Assembly (NCBI RefSeq): GCF_000020125.1
Contig: NC_010681.1
Coordinates: 1,984,001 to 2,048,000, forward strand
Direction: 5' to 3'
Length of the DNA stretch: 64,000 nt
Origin: Paraburkholderia phytofirmans PsJN
GTDB taxonomy: Bacteria; Pseudomonadota; Gammaproteobacteria; Burkholderiales; Burkholderiaceae
Part shown: positions 8,244 to 17,767 of the stretch, piece by piece
Layout: the number at the start of each line of letters is the position of its first letter
Position numbering within the stretch: the stretch's first letter is position 1
Position numbers and translations under genes: made by a program
The notes under the pieces: generated by a model
Told to the model about the DNA's origin: nothing
Databases searched by the model: none
What the model saw: only the letters and a program-made list of their open reading frames with translations

Positions 8244-9284
8244 ATGAATCACCAACGCACGGGGCTGGCAGGCAGGACGAAACAACTCATCGCGGCGCTC
8301 GCATTGGGCGCGGCGGGCGCGCTCGGCGTAATGGCGCAGGCGCACGCCGCAGACACGACGCTGCTGAACGTGTCCTACGACCCGACGCGCGAGCTGTATC
8401 AGGACGTCAATCAGGCGTTCGGCAGGGAGTGGAAGGCGAAGACGGGCGAGACGATCACCTTCAAGCAGTCGCACGGCGGCTCCGGCGCGCAGGCCCGCTC
8501 GGTGCTCGACGGCCTGCAGGCCGACGTGGTGACGCTGGCGCTCGCCTACGACATCGACGCACTCGCTAGCAAGGGTTTGCTCGACAAAGGCTGGCAGAAG
8601 CGCTTGCCGGACAACGCGTCGCCGTACACGTCGACGATCGTGTTTCTGGTGCGCAAGGGCAACCCGAAGCACATCAAGGACTGGGACGATCTGACCAAGC
8701 CGGGTGTGTCGATCGTGACGCCGAATCCGAAGACCTCGGGCGGCGCGCGCTGGAACTACCTCGCGGCGTGGGCGTATGCGGAGCATCAACCGGGCGGCAA
8801 TGATCAGAAGGCGAAGGAATTCGTCGGCAAGCTGTACAAGAATGCCGGCGTGCTGGATTCGGGCGCGCGCGGCGCGACCACCAGCTTCGTGCAACGCGGT
8901 ATCGGCGACGTGCTGATCGCATGGGAAAACGAAGCCTTCCTGTCGCTGAAGGAATTCGGTCCGGAGAAGTTCGAGATCGTGGTGCCGTCGGTGAGCATTC
9001 TGGCCGAGCCGCCGGTCGCGGTGGTGGACAAGGTGGTCGACAAGCACGGCACGCGCAAGGTCGCCGAAGCGTATCTGAACTTCCTGTATAGCGAGCAAGG
9101 CCAGGAGATCGCGGCGAAGAACTTCTACCGTCCGCGTTCGAACAAGGTGCCGGCCGAGCTGACGGCCAAGTTTCCGAAGCTGAAGCTCTACACGGTGGAC
9201 GACTCGTTCGGCGGCTGGGCCAACGCGCAGAAGACGCATTTTGCCGACGGCGGTGTGTTCGATTCGATCTATCAACCGCAGTAA
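8244..9284 (+). CDS. sbp: sulfate/thiosulfate ABC transporter substrate-binding protein
   Basis: A 346-residue periplasmic binding protein. A Sec signal peptide occupies about residues 1-37, cleaved after AQAHA. The mature start [20 protein letters not shown] is the hallmark of the Sbp/CysP family, and [17 protein letters not shown] and [18 protein letters not shown] form the sulfate-binding loops. It captures sulfate (possibly thiosulfate) for the CysTWA importer encoded next. A hairpin with a short T-tract follows at 9353-9377 and may let sbp be expressed above the membrane genes. Control by sulfur status through CysB is expected from the family. Confidence 0.96.
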   Translation: MNHQRTGLAGRTKQLIAALALGAAGALGVMAQAHAADTTLLNVSYDPTRELYQDVNQAFGREWKAKTGETITFKQSHGGSGAQARSVLDGLQADVVTLALAYDIDALASKGLLDKGWQKRLPDNASPYTSTIVFLVRKGNPKHIKDWDDLTKPGVSIVTPNPKTSGGARWNYLAAWAYAEHQPGGNDQKAKEFVGKLYKNAGVLDSGARGATTSFVQRGIGDVLIAWENEAFLSLKEFGPEKFEIVVPSVSILAEPPVAVVDKVVDKHGTRKVAEAYLNFLYSEQGQEIAAKNFYRPRSNKVPAELTAKFPKLKLYTVDDSFGGWANAQKTHFADGGVFDSIYQPQ

Positions 9285-9352
9285 CACGCCCGCTGCCGGA
9301 GTCGGTAAAGGCATCGGCATAGGCAAGACGACGCGGCAACGCGTCACTCCCG

Positions 9353-9377
9353 AGCGCGCCCCATGGGGCGCGCTTTT
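9353..9377 (+). terminator. intra-operon hairpin (attenuating terminator) between sbp and cysT
   Basis: Perfect 9-bp stem (9353-9361 with 9366-9374, loop CATG) followed by TTTT. It lies 68 nt after sbp and 57 nt before cysT in an otherwise co-directional operon, so partial termination is likely. Confidence 0.65.
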
Positions 9378-9433
9378 GGCCGCCAGGGCCCGGCGGCCGG
9401 CAACACGAGCATCAACCTGAACGAGTAACGAGC

Positions 9434-10336
9434 ATGACGACGTTGACCTTCCGAAAACCGAGCGCGTTGCCCGGTTTTGGCCTGACACTCGGCATCACGG
9501 TGGCTTATCTGAGCCTCGTGGTGCTGATCCCGCTTGCGGCGACCTTTCTCAAGACCGCTACGCTCGATTGGAGCCAGTTCGTGCGCGCAGTCAGCTCACC
9601 GCGCGTGCTCGCGTCGTATCGGCTGACATTCTTTTCCGCGCTCGGCGGCGCGCTGATCAACGCGGTGTTCGGCTTTCTGGTCGCCTGGGTGCTGGTGCGC
9701 TACACGTTTCCGTTCAAGCGCATCGTCGATGCCGTGGTCGATCTGCCGTTCGCGCTGCCCACCTCGGTCGCCGGCATTTCGCTCGCGGCCGTGTATGCGG
9801 GCAACGGCTGGATTGGGCAGTTCCTCGAACCGCTCGGCCTGAAGATCGCGTTTACGCCGGCGGGCGTGCTGGTCGCGCTGACCTTCATCGGTTTGCCGTT
9901 CGTCGTGCGCACCGTGCAGCCGGTGCTCGAAGAGTTCGAACGCGAGCAGGAAGAAGCGGCGGCGTGTCTCGGCGCCTCGCGCTGGCTGACGTTTCGCCGT
10001 GTGGTGTTGCCGGCGGTGTTTCCGGCTCTGCTGACGGGCTTCGCGCTGGCATTCGCCCGCGCGCTCGGCGAGTACGGCTCGGTGATTTTCATCGCCGGGA
10101 ACGTGCCGATGAAGTCGGAAATCACGTCGCTGCTCATCATCACCAAGCTGGAGCAGTATGACTATGCGGGCGCGACAGCGCTGGCGGTCGTGATGCTGGT
10201 GGTGTCGTTCCTGATGCTGCTCTTCATCAATACCTTGCAGTGGTATTTGCAACGTCGCACGAGCCGTGGCGGCGCAGGCCCGGCGCCTGCCGCCGCGAGT
10301 GTCGCGGCGATCGGTGCCGGCGGAGGTGCGCAATGA
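9434..10336 (+). CDS. cysT: sulfate ABC transporter permease CysT
   Basis: A 300-residue inner-membrane permease (also called CysU) with six hydrophobic segments. The start [23 protein letters not shown] is typical, and the EAA loop that contacts CysA is visible as [20 protein letters not shown] (about 176-195). It pairs with CysW to form the sulfate channel. Its stop overlaps the cysW start as ATGA, so translation is coupled. The C-terminal 30 residues are Ala/Gly-rich and seem to be an unstructured addition. Confidence 0.96.
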   Translation: MTTLTFRKPSALPGFGLTLGITVAYLSLVVLIPLAATFLKTATLDWSQFVRAVSSPRVLASYRLTFFSALGGALINAVFGFLVAWVLVRYTFPFKRIVDAVVDLPFALPTSVAGISLAAVYAGNGWIGQFLEPLGLKIAFTPAGVLVALTFIGLPFVVRTVQPVLEEFEREQEEAAACLGASRWLTFRRVVLPAVFPALLTGFALAFARALGEYGSVIFIAGNVPMKSEITSLLIITKLEQYDYAGATALAVVMLVVSFLMLLFINTLQWYLQRRTSRGGAGPAPAAASVAAIGAGGGAQ

Positions 10337-11385
10337 GCCGCGATTCCGTAAAGAATGCAGGCGCGGCAGCAGCCGTGGCCGTGGCGCCGCGCGCGCCGCT
10401 GAACGTTGCGCGCCGGCCCGATCCGGTCACCGAGCCGCCTGTCGTGCGCTGGATTCTGACCGGCGTCGCGCTGCTGTTTCTCGCGCTGTTTCTGGTCGTG
10501 CCGCTCGCCGCCGTGTTCTATCAGGCGTTGAACAAAGGGCTTGGTTTCTATCTGGAATCGCTCGCCGATCCGGACGCGCTCTCGGCGATCAAGCTCACCG
10601 TGATCACCGCCGCGATCGCGGTGCCGCTGAACCTCGTGTTCGGCCTCGCGGCTTCGTGGTGTATCGCCAAGTTCGAGTTCCGCGGCAAGGCGCTGCTGAC
10701 CACGCTGATCGATCTGCCGTTCTCGGTGTCGCCGGTGATCTCGGGATTGATCTATGTATTGATGTTCGGCGCGCAAGGCTGGTTCGGCCCGTGGCTGCAG
10801 GATCACAACGTGCAGATCATTTTCGCGGTGCCGGGCATCGTGATGGCGACGATCTTCGTCACGTTCCCGTTCGTCGCGCGTGAACTGATCCCGTTGATGC
10901 AGGCACAAGGCAACGACGAAGAAGAAGCCGCGCACGTGCTCGGCGCGTCGGGCTGGCAGATTTTCCGCCGCGTCACGCTGCCCAACGTCAAATGGGGCCT
11001 GCTGTACGGCGTGATTCTTTGTAACGCGCGGGCGATGGGCGAGTTCGGCGCGGTGTCGGTGGTGTCGGGCCATATTCGCGGCCAGACCGACACCATGCCC
11101 CTGCACGTCGAAATTCTCTACAACGAATACAACTTCTCGGCGGCGTTCGCCGTGGCGTCGGTGCTAGCGCTGCTCGCACTCGTGACGCTCGGCCTGAAGC
11201 TGCTCGCCGAGCGCCATATGTCGGCGGAACTATCGGCCGCGCGCGACGTGCCCGCTTACGCCGGCCCAGTCACGCCACCGGACAGTGCAAAACCCGCAAC
11301 ACCCGCAACACCCGCAACACACACGCAAGCAATGCAAGCCACGCATGCATCGCAGCAACACCCGCTCAAGCAAGGAGAGCTGTAA
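10333..11385 (+). CDS. cysW: sulfate ABC transporter permease CysW
   Basis: A 350-residue permease partner of CysT. The ATG at 10333 overlaps the cysT stop; the frame is open further upstream but that lies inside cysT. A polar N-terminus of about 36 residues precedes the first membrane helix ([20 protein letters not shown]). The EAA loop is [21 protein letters not shown]. The C-terminus is unusual: after the last helix there is a cytoplasmic tail of about 50 residues with a triple PAT repeat encoded by three perfect 9-bp DNA copies (11292-11318) and a Gln/His-rich end. The stop overlaps the cysA start (TAATG). Confidence 0.95.
   Translation: MSRDSVKNAGAAAAVAVAPRAPLNVARRPDPVTEPPVVRWILTGVALLFLALFLVVPLAAVFYQALNKGLGFYLESLADPDALSAIKLTVITAAIAVPLNLVFGLAASWCIAKFEFRGKALLTTLIDLPFSVSPVISGLIYVLMFGAQGWFGPWLQDHNVQIIFAVPGIVMATIFVTFPFVARELIPLMQAQGNDEEEAAHVLGASGWQIFRRVTLPNVKWGLLYGVILCNARAMGEFGAVSVVSGHIRGQTDTMPLHVEILYNEYNFSAAFAVASVLALLALVTLGLKLLAERHMSAELSAARDVPAYAGPVTPPDSAKPATPATPATHTQAMQATHASQQHPLKQGEL
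11292..11318 (+). repeat. 9-bp microsatellite inside cysW
   Basis: Three perfect tandem copies of ACCCGCAAC encode Pro-Ala-Thr repeats in the CysW C-terminal tail. Copy-number change would stay in frame. Confidence 0.9.
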
Positions 11386-12443
11386 TGGGTATCACCGTTC
11401 GTAACCTGCAGAAGCGCTTCGGCGATTTCGTCGCGCTCGATAACGTCTCGCTCGACTTTCCGCCGGGTGAACTGGTTGCGCTGCTCGGGCCGTCGGGTTG
11501 TGGCAAGACAACCTTGCTGCGCGTGATCGCGGGACTCGAATACGCCGACGGCGGCCAGGTCGTGCTGCAAGGCCAGGACGTGGCGACGGTCGGCGCGCGC
11601 GAGCGGGAAGTGGGCTTCGTGTTCCAGCATTACGCGCTGTTTCGCCATATGACGGTGTTCGAGAACGTGGCGTTCGGCTTGCGCGTGAAGCCGCGCAAGG
11701 AGCGTCCCTCCGAAGCGGTGATCCGCGAAAAGGTGCATGAACTGCTCAAGCTCGTGCAACTCGACTGGCTCGCGCAACGCTATCCGTCGGAATTGTCGGG
11801 CGGCCAGCGGCAACGTATTGCGCTCGCGCGCGCGTTGGCGGTGGAGCCGAAAGTGCTGCTGCTCGACGAACCGTTCGGCGCGCTAGATGCGAAGGTGCGC
11901 AAGGAACTGCGCAGCTGGCTGCGGCGCCTGCACGACGATCTGCATATCTCGACGATCTTCGTCACGCACGATCAGGAAGAAGCGCTCGAAGTCGCCGATC
12001 GTATCGTCGTGCTCAATCGCGGCCACGTGGAGCAGGTGGGCAGTCCGCAGGACGTGTACGACCATCCGCAGACCTCGTTCGTCTACGAGTTTCTCGGCGC
12101 GGCGAACCGTCTGCATGGCAACGTCGATGCGAGCGGCTTCGTCGTGGATGGCGCGGCGTTGCCGGTTTCCATCAAGGCCGATTTCAGCGGCCCGGCGTTC
12201 GCCTATGTACGTCCGCACGATCTGCAGTTGTATCCGCAGGCGTCGGGCCATCGCGAGGGCATTGTCGTCGACGTGCGGCGCGTGGTGACGCTGGGCGGCT
12301 CGGTGCGTGTCGAACTCGCGGGCCGCGAAGGCAACCTGCTCGAAGCCGAACTCGACCGTGAAGCGTGGCGCGATCTGCAGCTCTCCATCGGCGACGGCGT
12401 GACGGCGGTGCCGCGTGCATTGCGCGTTTTTCCCGCACAATGA
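11385..12443 (+). CDS. cysA: sulfate ABC transporter ATP-binding protein CysA
   Basis: A 352-residue ATPase that powers the CysTW channel. Walker [10 protein letters not shown] is near residue 38, the signature [15 protein letters not shown] near 138, Walker [13 protein letters not shown] near 160, and the switch His in [14 protein letters not shown] near 193. Residues from about 240 form the regulatory TOBE/OB-like domain ([12 protein letters not shown]), the place where sulfate importers sense sulfur metabolites in some species. Translationally coupled to cysW. The CysB-type regulator gene follows 88 bp downstream on the same strand. Confidence 0.97.
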   Translation: MGITVRNLQKRFGDFVALDNVSLDFPPGELVALLGPSGCGKTTLLRVIAGLEYADGGQVVLQGQDVATVGAREREVGFVFQHYALFRHMTVFENVAFGLRVKPRKERPSEAVIREKVHELLKLVQLDWLAQRYPSELSGGQRQRIALARALAVEPKVLLLDEPFGALDAKVRKELRSWLRRLHDDLHISTIFVTHDQEEALEVADRIVVLNRGHVEQVGSPQDVYDHPQTSFVYEFLGAANRLHGNVDASGFVVDGAALPVSIKADFSGPAFAYVRPHDLQLYPQASGHREGIVVDVRRVVTLGGSVRVELAGREGNLLEAELDREAWRDLQLSIGDGVTAVPRALRVFPAQ

Positions 12444-12531
12444 GCGCAGTCAGGCGCGCACAACAGCGACACGACCCGGCGTTTCAATCGAACTCAAATA
12501 ACTTAACTCTGGCAAAACCGGAGACATCAAG

Positions 12532-13458
12532 ATGAATTTTCAGCAATTGCGCTTTGTGCGCGAAGCCGTGCGCCAGAACATGAATCTGACCGAGGTGGCG
12601 AACGTGCTGTACACGTCACAGTCGGGCGTATCGAAACAGATCAAGGATCTGGAGGACGAACTCGGCGTCGACATTTTTATTCGACGCGGCAAGCGTCTCA
12701 CGGGCCTTACCGAGCCGGGCAAGGCCGTGCATCAACTGATCGAGCGGATGCTGCTCGACGCCGAAAATCTGCGCCGTGTCGCGCGCCAATATGCCGATCA
12801 GGATAGCGGCCACCTCGTCGTGGCGACCACTCACACGCAGGCGCGCTATGCGCTGCCGAAGGTGATCCGTCAATTCACCGAGGTGTTCCCGAAAGTGCAT
12901 CTGGCGCTGCGCCAGGGCAGTCCGCAACAGATCGCGCAGATGATCATCAACGGCGAAGCGGACATCGGCATCTCCACCGAAGCGCTCGACCGTTTCCCGG
13001 ATATCGTCACGTTCCCGTGCTATTCGTGGCATCACGTGGTGGTGGTGCCTAAGGGTCATCCGCTGGTCGGCAGGCCGAATCTGACGCTCGACGAGATCGC
13101 CGAATTCCCGATCGTCACTTACGACCAGGACTTCACGGGCCGCTCGCATATCGACCAGGCCTTCGCGAAAGCGGGCGCGTTGCCCGACGTCGTGCTGACC
13201 GCGATCGACGCCGACGTGATCAAGACCTACGTGGAACTCGGCATGGGCATTGGCGTGGTCGCGGCGATGGCCTACGATCCGAAGCGCGACACGGAACTGG
13301 TCGCGCTCGACACGCAGCATCTGTTCGAGGCGAGCACGACGCGGGTCGGTTTGCGCAAGGGCGCGTTCCTGCGCGCGTACGCGTACCGGTTGATCGAGAT
13401 GTTCGCGCCGCAATTGAACGAAGCGGATATCGCCGCGCAGTTGCGCGAAGCGGTTTGA
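12532..13458 (+). CDS. cysB: CysB-family LysR regulator of sulfur assimilation
   Basis: A 308-residue LTTR whose N-terminus MNFQQLRFVREAVRQNMNLTEV is the CysB/Cbl signature. HTH residues NVLYTSQSGVSKQIKDLEDELG span about 24-45, and the effector domain includes ATTHTQARYALP, the inducer pocket motif in which Thr residues contact sulfate or N-acetylserine in CysB. It should activate the sulfate uptake operon just upstream when sulfur is limiting. From sequence I cannot fully separate CysB from Cbl; placement after cysA is the usual Burkholderia arrangement. The ribosome site is weak. Confidence 0.9.
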   Translation: MNFQQLRFVREAVRQNMNLTEVANVLYTSQSGVSKQIKDLEDELGVDIFIRRGKRLTGLTEPGKAVHQLIERMLLDAENLRRVARQYADQDSGHLVVATTHTQARYALPKVIRQFTEVFPKVHLALRQGSPQQIAQMIINGEADIGISTEALDRFPDIVTFPCYSWHHVVVVPKGHPLVGRPNLTLDEIAEFPIVTYDQDFTGRSHIDQAFAKAGALPDVVLTAIDADVIKTYVELGMGIGVVAAMAYDPKRDTELVALDTQHLFEASTTRVGLRKGAFLRAYAYRLIEMFAPQLNEADIAAQLREAV

Positions 13459-13669
13459 CGGATGCGCCGGATCGTCGCGGTCCGGCGCCATGCACGAACG
13501 TTGCCGCACGAATCCGTCGCGGCGGCCGGTTAGTACGACTTTCATGCGGGCCGCGGCTGGCCTTAGTGCAGACATCGCGCTAACTTGTGGCGCGCATGCA
13601 CCTGCCTCATCAAACCCGAAACGAACGGACATCCGTTTTTTCACGCATGGCGGCGCGCGGCGCATCGCT

Positions 13670-13675
13670 TACAAT
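13670..13675 (+). promoter_or_regulatory. -10 box immediately upstream of the asparaginase ATG
   Basis: TACAAT at 13670-13675 ends 7 nt before the ATG at 13683. Transcription would begin at or one base before the start codon, which suggests a leaderless mRNA. No Shine-Dalgarno sequence and no good -35 element are visible. Confidence 0.5.
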
Positions 13676-13682
13676 CGCCGCC

Positions 13683-14726
13683 ATGAATACTTCGACTTCT
13701 TCTTCCGCTATGCCTTCAGACGAAGGCGCCATGCCACTGCTGCCGCGCATCGTCGTGCTGGCGACCGGCGGCACGATTGCCGGCGCGGCCGCGAGCGCCA
13801 CCAACACCTCGGGTTATCAGGCCGGTGTGATCGGCGTCGAGCAACTGCTGGCCGTGGTGCCGGCCTTGTCCACGGTGGCGCGCATGGAGCGCGAGCAGAT
13901 TGCCAGCGTCGACAGCAAGGACATGGCGATGCCGCTGTGGACCACGCTCGCGCAACGCATCAACACGCTGCTCGCCGACGATGAGATCGACGGCGTGGTG
14001 GTCACGCACGGCACCGACACGCTCGAAGAAACCGCCTACCTGCTGCATCTGACCATCAAGTCGGACAAGCCGGTCGTGCTGACGGCGGCCATGCGCCCGG
14101 CCTCGGCGCTCTCCGCCGATGGCCCGTTGAATCTGCTGAATGCCGTGACGGTCGCGGCACAGGCGAGCGCGCGCGGGCAGGGCGTGCTGGTGGCCTTCAA
14201 CAACAGGATCCACAGCGCCCGCGACGTGGTCAAGACGAGCACCTATGCGGTCGATGCGTTTCATTCGCCCGAAATCGGCGCGCTCGGCTGGGTGCAGGAT
14301 GGCCGCGTCGAATTCCAGCGCGGTGTGGTGCGTCCACATACGCTCGCAACCGAATTCGTGATCGGCGCGCAGTGGCCGCATGTGGAGATCGTGCTGAGTT
14401 ACGCGGGCGTGTCGCGCATTGCCGTGGATGCGTTGGTTGCCGCCGGAGTGCGCGGAATCGTCGTGGCGGGTACGGGCAACGGCTCGATTCACGCCTCGGT
14501 GCAGCAGGCGCTCGCCGATGCCGCCTCGCAAGGCGTCGCGGTGGTGCGCGCGTCGCGCGTGGGTTCGGGGCACGTGATGCGCAACGGCGCGGCCGCCGAC
14601 GACGCACTCGGTTTCGTCAGCGCAGGTTCGCTGAATCCGTACAAGGCGCGCGTGCTGCTGATGCTGGCATTGGCCGCGGGCGCCACCGGGCCGATGGCGT
14701 TGCAGAAAATATTCGATACGTACTGA
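13683..14726 (+). CDS. L-asparaginase
   Basis: A 347-residue asparaginase hydrolysing L-asparagine to aspartate and ammonia. The two catalytic Thr signatures are present: ATGGTIAG (Thr31) and THGTDTLEETAYLL (Thr111-Asp112). ASALSADGPLNLLNAV and the C-terminal GTGNGSIHASV also fit the family. The frame is open 32 codons upstream, but the ATG at 13683 is preferred because a -10 box abuts it. No signal peptide is seen after a short Ser/Thr-rich N-terminus (MNTSTSSSAM), so the enzyme is probably cytosolic even though its sequence resembles the type II group. A 13-bp hairpin at 14790-14832 follows. Confidence 0.93.
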   Translation: MNTSTSSSAMPSDEGAMPLLPRIVVLATGGTIAGAAASATNTSGYQAGVIGVEQLLAVVPALSTVARMEREQIASVDSKDMAMPLWTTLAQRINTLLADDEIDGVVVTHGTDTLEETAYLLHLTIKSDKPVVLTAAMRPASALSADGPLNLLNAVTVAAQASARGQGVLVAFNNRIHSARDVVKTSTYAVDAFHSPEIGALGWVQDGRVEFQRGVVRPHTLATEFVIGAQWPHVEIVLSYAGVSRIAVDALVAAGVRGIVVAGTGNGSIHASVQQALADAASQGVAVVRASRVGSGHVMRNGAAADDALGFVSAGSLNPYKARVLLMLALAAGATGPMALQKIFDTY

Positions 14727-14789
14727 TCGATTCAGCGTGGACAGGACGGCTTCGAAGTCAGAAGCGTGTTCCGCACATGAAGCCTGAAT

Positions 14790-14832
14790 GACAACGCGGC
14801 GCCCAGGTCATCGACCCGAGCGCCGCGTTGTC
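14790..14832. terminator. convergent hairpin between asparaginase and the DUF3597 gene
   Basis: Perfect 13-bp stem (14790-14802 with 14820-14832, 17-nt loop) between converging genes. It lacks a long T-tract, so termination is plausible but not certain. Confidence 0.55.
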
Positions 14833-14886
14833 GTTTCAGCTTGAGGCTTATCGTTAGCGCCGCAACGAGGCGGCGTCGGCAAGCAG

Positions 14887-15288
14887 TCAGTTCGCCAGAT
14901 CCGGCGGCAACTTGCCGCCGTTAGCTGCCAGTGCCACCATCACCTGCTTGTGCAGCCAGATGTTCATGCTTGCCGAATCGTTCGTGTCGCCGGTGTACTT
15001 CAGTTCCCTGGCGAGTTCCTTGCGATGCTCGAGGCTGCTGTCGACGCCGAGCGCTTTGAGCGTGTCGACGATCGACGTGCGCCAGTTCAACGTTTGACCG
15101 CTTTCGCTCACGAACTGGTCCATGACGACAGCGACGTCGACATCGGCGAGCGGCGCGGGCGCCGGAGTAGCCGCGGGTGCGGCGGCTTGCGCCGCGGCCG
15201 GATCCGGTGTCGGCTCGACAGCGGGCGCAGGCTGGTCCGGTTTCGCTTTGCCAAAGAGCTTATGTACGATGTCACCAAAGATGCTCAT
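14887..15288 (-). CDS. DUF3597 domain protein
   Basis: A 133-residue protein starting MSIFGDIVHKLFGKAK, the DUF3597 pattern, followed by a Pro/Ala-rich linker (about residues 18-47) and a helical C-terminal domain from VDVAVVMDQFVSESGQTLNW to the end. Family members resemble phage-like or LysM-associated small proteins, but no function is established. A good ribosome site (AAAGGA on the minus strand) precedes the ATG. It lies alone between the asparaginase gene and a 556-bp gene-free stretch. Confidence 0.85.
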   Translation of the reverse strand: MSIFGDIVHKLFGKAKPDQPAPAVEPTPDPAAAQAAAPAATPAPAPLADVDVAVVMDQFVSESGQTLNWRTSIVDTLKALGVDSSLEHRKELARELKYTGDTNDSASMNIWLHKQVMVALAANGGKLPPDLAN

Positions 15289-15844
15289 TCTGAATCCTTT
15301 GCAGAGGGGTTATTGGCGCAAGCACATGCCGCTCACGGGTTGAACACTGGTTGGGACTCGGGCGAATTAAGCAGAGGACACGCGATGCCTTGATCGGCAA
15401 GCCGCACCTGAACGCTGACACGCCCGCAACCAGACTCAACGAGTGTAGGAGAAAAGCGCGGACCGATGTGTCAAAAAAGGTCGAGCAAAGGGGACGGAGT
15501 TGCAAGCAAATGCAAGCGGACTTGCGGGCCTGCGTACGATTGGAGCCGCAAGCAGAGACGCCGGTGAGCGGCATGCGTGATGCATCCGCTGCGAGAGTTT
15601 GGCCGAAAAAGCATAAGCATCGTTAAACATGAAATCCGACAGCCGGACACCCGACGACGACGTCTGACCGACCAAGGCTTCCCCGGCGCCGCCGGGTGCC
15701 GCTGCGGACCCCACTTGCCGCTCTCAGCCCAGAGCGGCACGATTTGCCCGTTGCGCCGTGCATGTCGCACGACGAAGCGGGCGCCCCACCTTCAACTGCC
15801 ATGACGTTGATATTGCAACGATCAGGGCAGTCCGTATCACTTCC
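15289..15844. other. gene-free region, 556 bp
   Basis: The open frames here overlap in many directions and none has a ribosome site or recognisable protein. It should contain the promoter of the DUF3597 gene and the end of the glyoxylate operon transcript. I see no RNA gene or repeat. Confidence 0.5.
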
Positions 15845-16753
15845 TCATGCCGCCTTGGCTTCGCTGCCCGGCGCTTGCGCGACTTCGAAATTCGCCATGA
15901 TTTCGAGCGCGCGCACCATCGCCGAGTGATCCCATGCCTTGCCGCCGTTCGCCGCGCACACGCTGAACAGTTGCTGCGCGCTTGCCGTATGCGGCAAGGC
16001 GATGCCGAGTTTGCGCGCGCCGTCGAGTGCGAGGTTCAGATCCTTCTGGTGCAGCTCAATGCGGAAGCCCGGATCGAACTTGCGCTTGGTCATGCGCTCG
16101 CCGTGCACTTCGAGAATCCGCGACGAGGCGAAGCCGCCCATCAAAGCCTTGCGCACACGTTCCGGATCGGCGCCCGAGCGCGCGGCGAACAGCAGCGCTT
16201 CGGCCACCGCTTCGATATTCAGCGCGACGATGATCTGGTTCGCGACCTTGCAGGTCTGACCCGCGCCGTTCTCGCCGATCAGCGAAATGTTCTTGCCCAT
16301 CAGCTCGAACAGCGGCTTGGCCGTAGCGAACGCTTTTTCGGGACCGCCCACCATGATCGTCAGCGACGCCTCACGCGCGCCGACTTCGCCGCCGGAAACC
16401 GGCGCATCAAGATAGTCGACGCCGAGCGCGTTGATCTTCTTCGCGAATGCTTGCGTGTCGAGCGGCGAGATCGAGCTCATGTCGATCACGAGCTTGCCCT
16501 TCGAGAGGCCGGCCGCCACGCCGTCGTCGGCGAACAGCACGTTGGCGACATCCGGCGTGTCCGGCACCATGATGATGACGATGTCGGCGGCTTGCGCGAC
16601 AGCGGTCGAATTCGCGACGACGCTCGTCGTTTTGCTCAGATCTTCCGGCACCGGGTACGCGCCATTCACGAACAGCGAGTGACCGCCCTTGATGAGGTTG
16701 CGCGCCATGTGCGCGCCCATGATGCCGAGGCCGATAAAACCGATCTTTGCCAT
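15845..16753 (-). CDS. garR: 2-hydroxy-3-oxopropionate (tartronate semialdehyde) reductase
   Basis: A 302-residue beta-hydroxyacid dehydrogenase. The Rossmann motif GFIGLGIMG is at residues 5-13, the substrate motif DAPVSGGEVGA near 117-127, and the catalytic Lys169 in GQTCKVANQ. It reduces tartronate semialdehyde, made by the glyoxylate carboligase encoded upstream, to D-glycerate. It is the last gene of the minus-strand operon gcl-hyi-garR, 95 bp after hyi. Enterobacteria carry two paralogues, GarR and GlxR; context points to the glyoxylate role, so glxR would be an equally fair symbol. Confidence 0.94.
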   Translation of the reverse strand: MAKIGFIGLGIMGAHMARNLIKGGHSLFVNGAYPVPEDLSKTTSVVANSTAVAQAADIVIIMVPDTPDVANVLFADDGVAAGLSKGKLVIDMSSISPLDTQAFAKKINALGVDYLDAPVSGGEVGAREASLTIMVGGPEKAFATAKPLFELMGKNISLIGENGAGQTCKVANQIIVALNIEAVAEALLFAARSGADPERVRKALMGGFASSRILEVHGERMTKRKFDPGFRIELHQKDLNLALDGARKLGIALPHTASAQQLFSVCAANGGKAWDHSAMVRALEIMANFEVAQAPGSEAKAA

Positions 16754-16848
16754 GTGTCTAAATCTCCAGTGTTGTTGGGTGTCCCTCGAGGGACTTCCTT
16801 CGGGGCGTCGAGCGCCTGATCCCGCCGGGCAATCAGGCGATGCGGCGC

Positions 16849-17658
16849 TCAGGCGGCGGCGTGCGCCGCGCCGCGGGTTTGCCCGGCCACGCTCTGCACC
16901 CAGCCGAGGCCGGCGGTGGTCGTCGTGCGCGGTTTGTATTCGCAGCCGACGTAGCCGTCGTAGCCGAGCGTGTCGAGCAGATCGAACAGGAACGGGTAGT
17001 TGATTTCGCCGGTGCCCGGTTCGTTGCGGCCCGGGTTGTCGGCGAGCTGGATGTGCGCGATCTGCGGCAGGTTCTTCCTGATGGTCGCCGCGAGTTCGCC
17101 TTCCATCCGTTGCATGTGATAGATGTCGTACTGCAGGTACAGGTTGTCCGAACCGACCGCGCGAATCACGTCGAGGCCTTCGCCCGAATGGTTCAGCGCG
17201 AAACCCGGAATGTCATAGGAATTGCACGGCTCGACCAGCAGCTTGATGCCGGCCTTCTTCAGTTCGCTCGCGGCGAAGCGCAGGTTGTCGACGATCGTCG
17301 AGCGCGCCTTGTCCGCATCCACGCCGGCCGTCGGAATGCCGACGAGGCAGTTCAGTTGCGGCACCTTGAGTGCTTTCGCGTATTCGATCGCGCGGCCCAC
17401 GCCTTCCTGGAATTCGCTCACGCGATCCGGCAGGCACGCAATGCCGCGTTCGCCGGCTTCCCAGTTGCCCGCGGGCAGGTTGTGCAGCACCAGCTTCAGG
17501 CGGTTCTGCTGCAGACGTTCGCTCAATTCAGCGATCTGATACGGATACGGAAACAGAAATTCGACGGCGTGAAAGCCCGCGTCCGCCGCGGCCGCAAAGC
17601 GGTCGAGGAACGGGACTTCGTTGAAGAGCATGGTGAGATTCGCTGCAAATTTCGGCAT
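16849..17658 (-). CDS. hyi: hydroxypyruvate isomerase
   Basis: A 269-residue TIM-barrel isomerase interconverting hydroxypyruvate and tartronate semialdehyde. MPKFAANLTMLFNEVPFLDR is the usual Hyi start; metal and catalytic residues appear in LLVEPCNSYDIPG (Glu about 142) and VGCEYKPR (Glu about 240), with QYDIYHMQ and HIQLADNPGRNEPG between. It sits second in the gcl operon, 109 bp after gcl. The last 10 residues (GAAHAAA) are low-complexity. Confidence 0.94.
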   Translation of the reverse strand: MPKFAANLTMLFNEVPFLDRFAAAADAGFHAVEFLFPYPYQIAELSERLQQNRLKLVLHNLPAGNWEAGERGIACLPDRVSEFQEGVGRAIEYAKALKVPQLNCLVGIPTAGVDADKARSTIVDNLRFAASELKKAGIKLLVEPCNSYDIPGFALNHSGEGLDVIRAVGSDNLYLQYDIYHMQRMEGELAATIRKNLPQIAHIQLADNPGRNEPGTGEINYPFLFDLLDTLGYDGYVGCEYKPRTTTTAGLGWVQSVAGQTRGAAHAAA

Positions 17659-17767
17659 GGTGCGTCTGTCTCTCTGGTCGGTCAGGGGAATGGCTTCGTG
17701 AGGCGGTTCGGTGTTGCCGAACCGCGCCCACGTGATGCTCGATTTTTTAATGCTTCGATCGACTTGC

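Noticed and set aside
8088..9488. 466-codon minus-strand frame across sbp
   Set aside because: Antisense to sbp, whose signal peptide and motifs are clear; the Arg/His-rich composition is typical of high-GC shadow frames.
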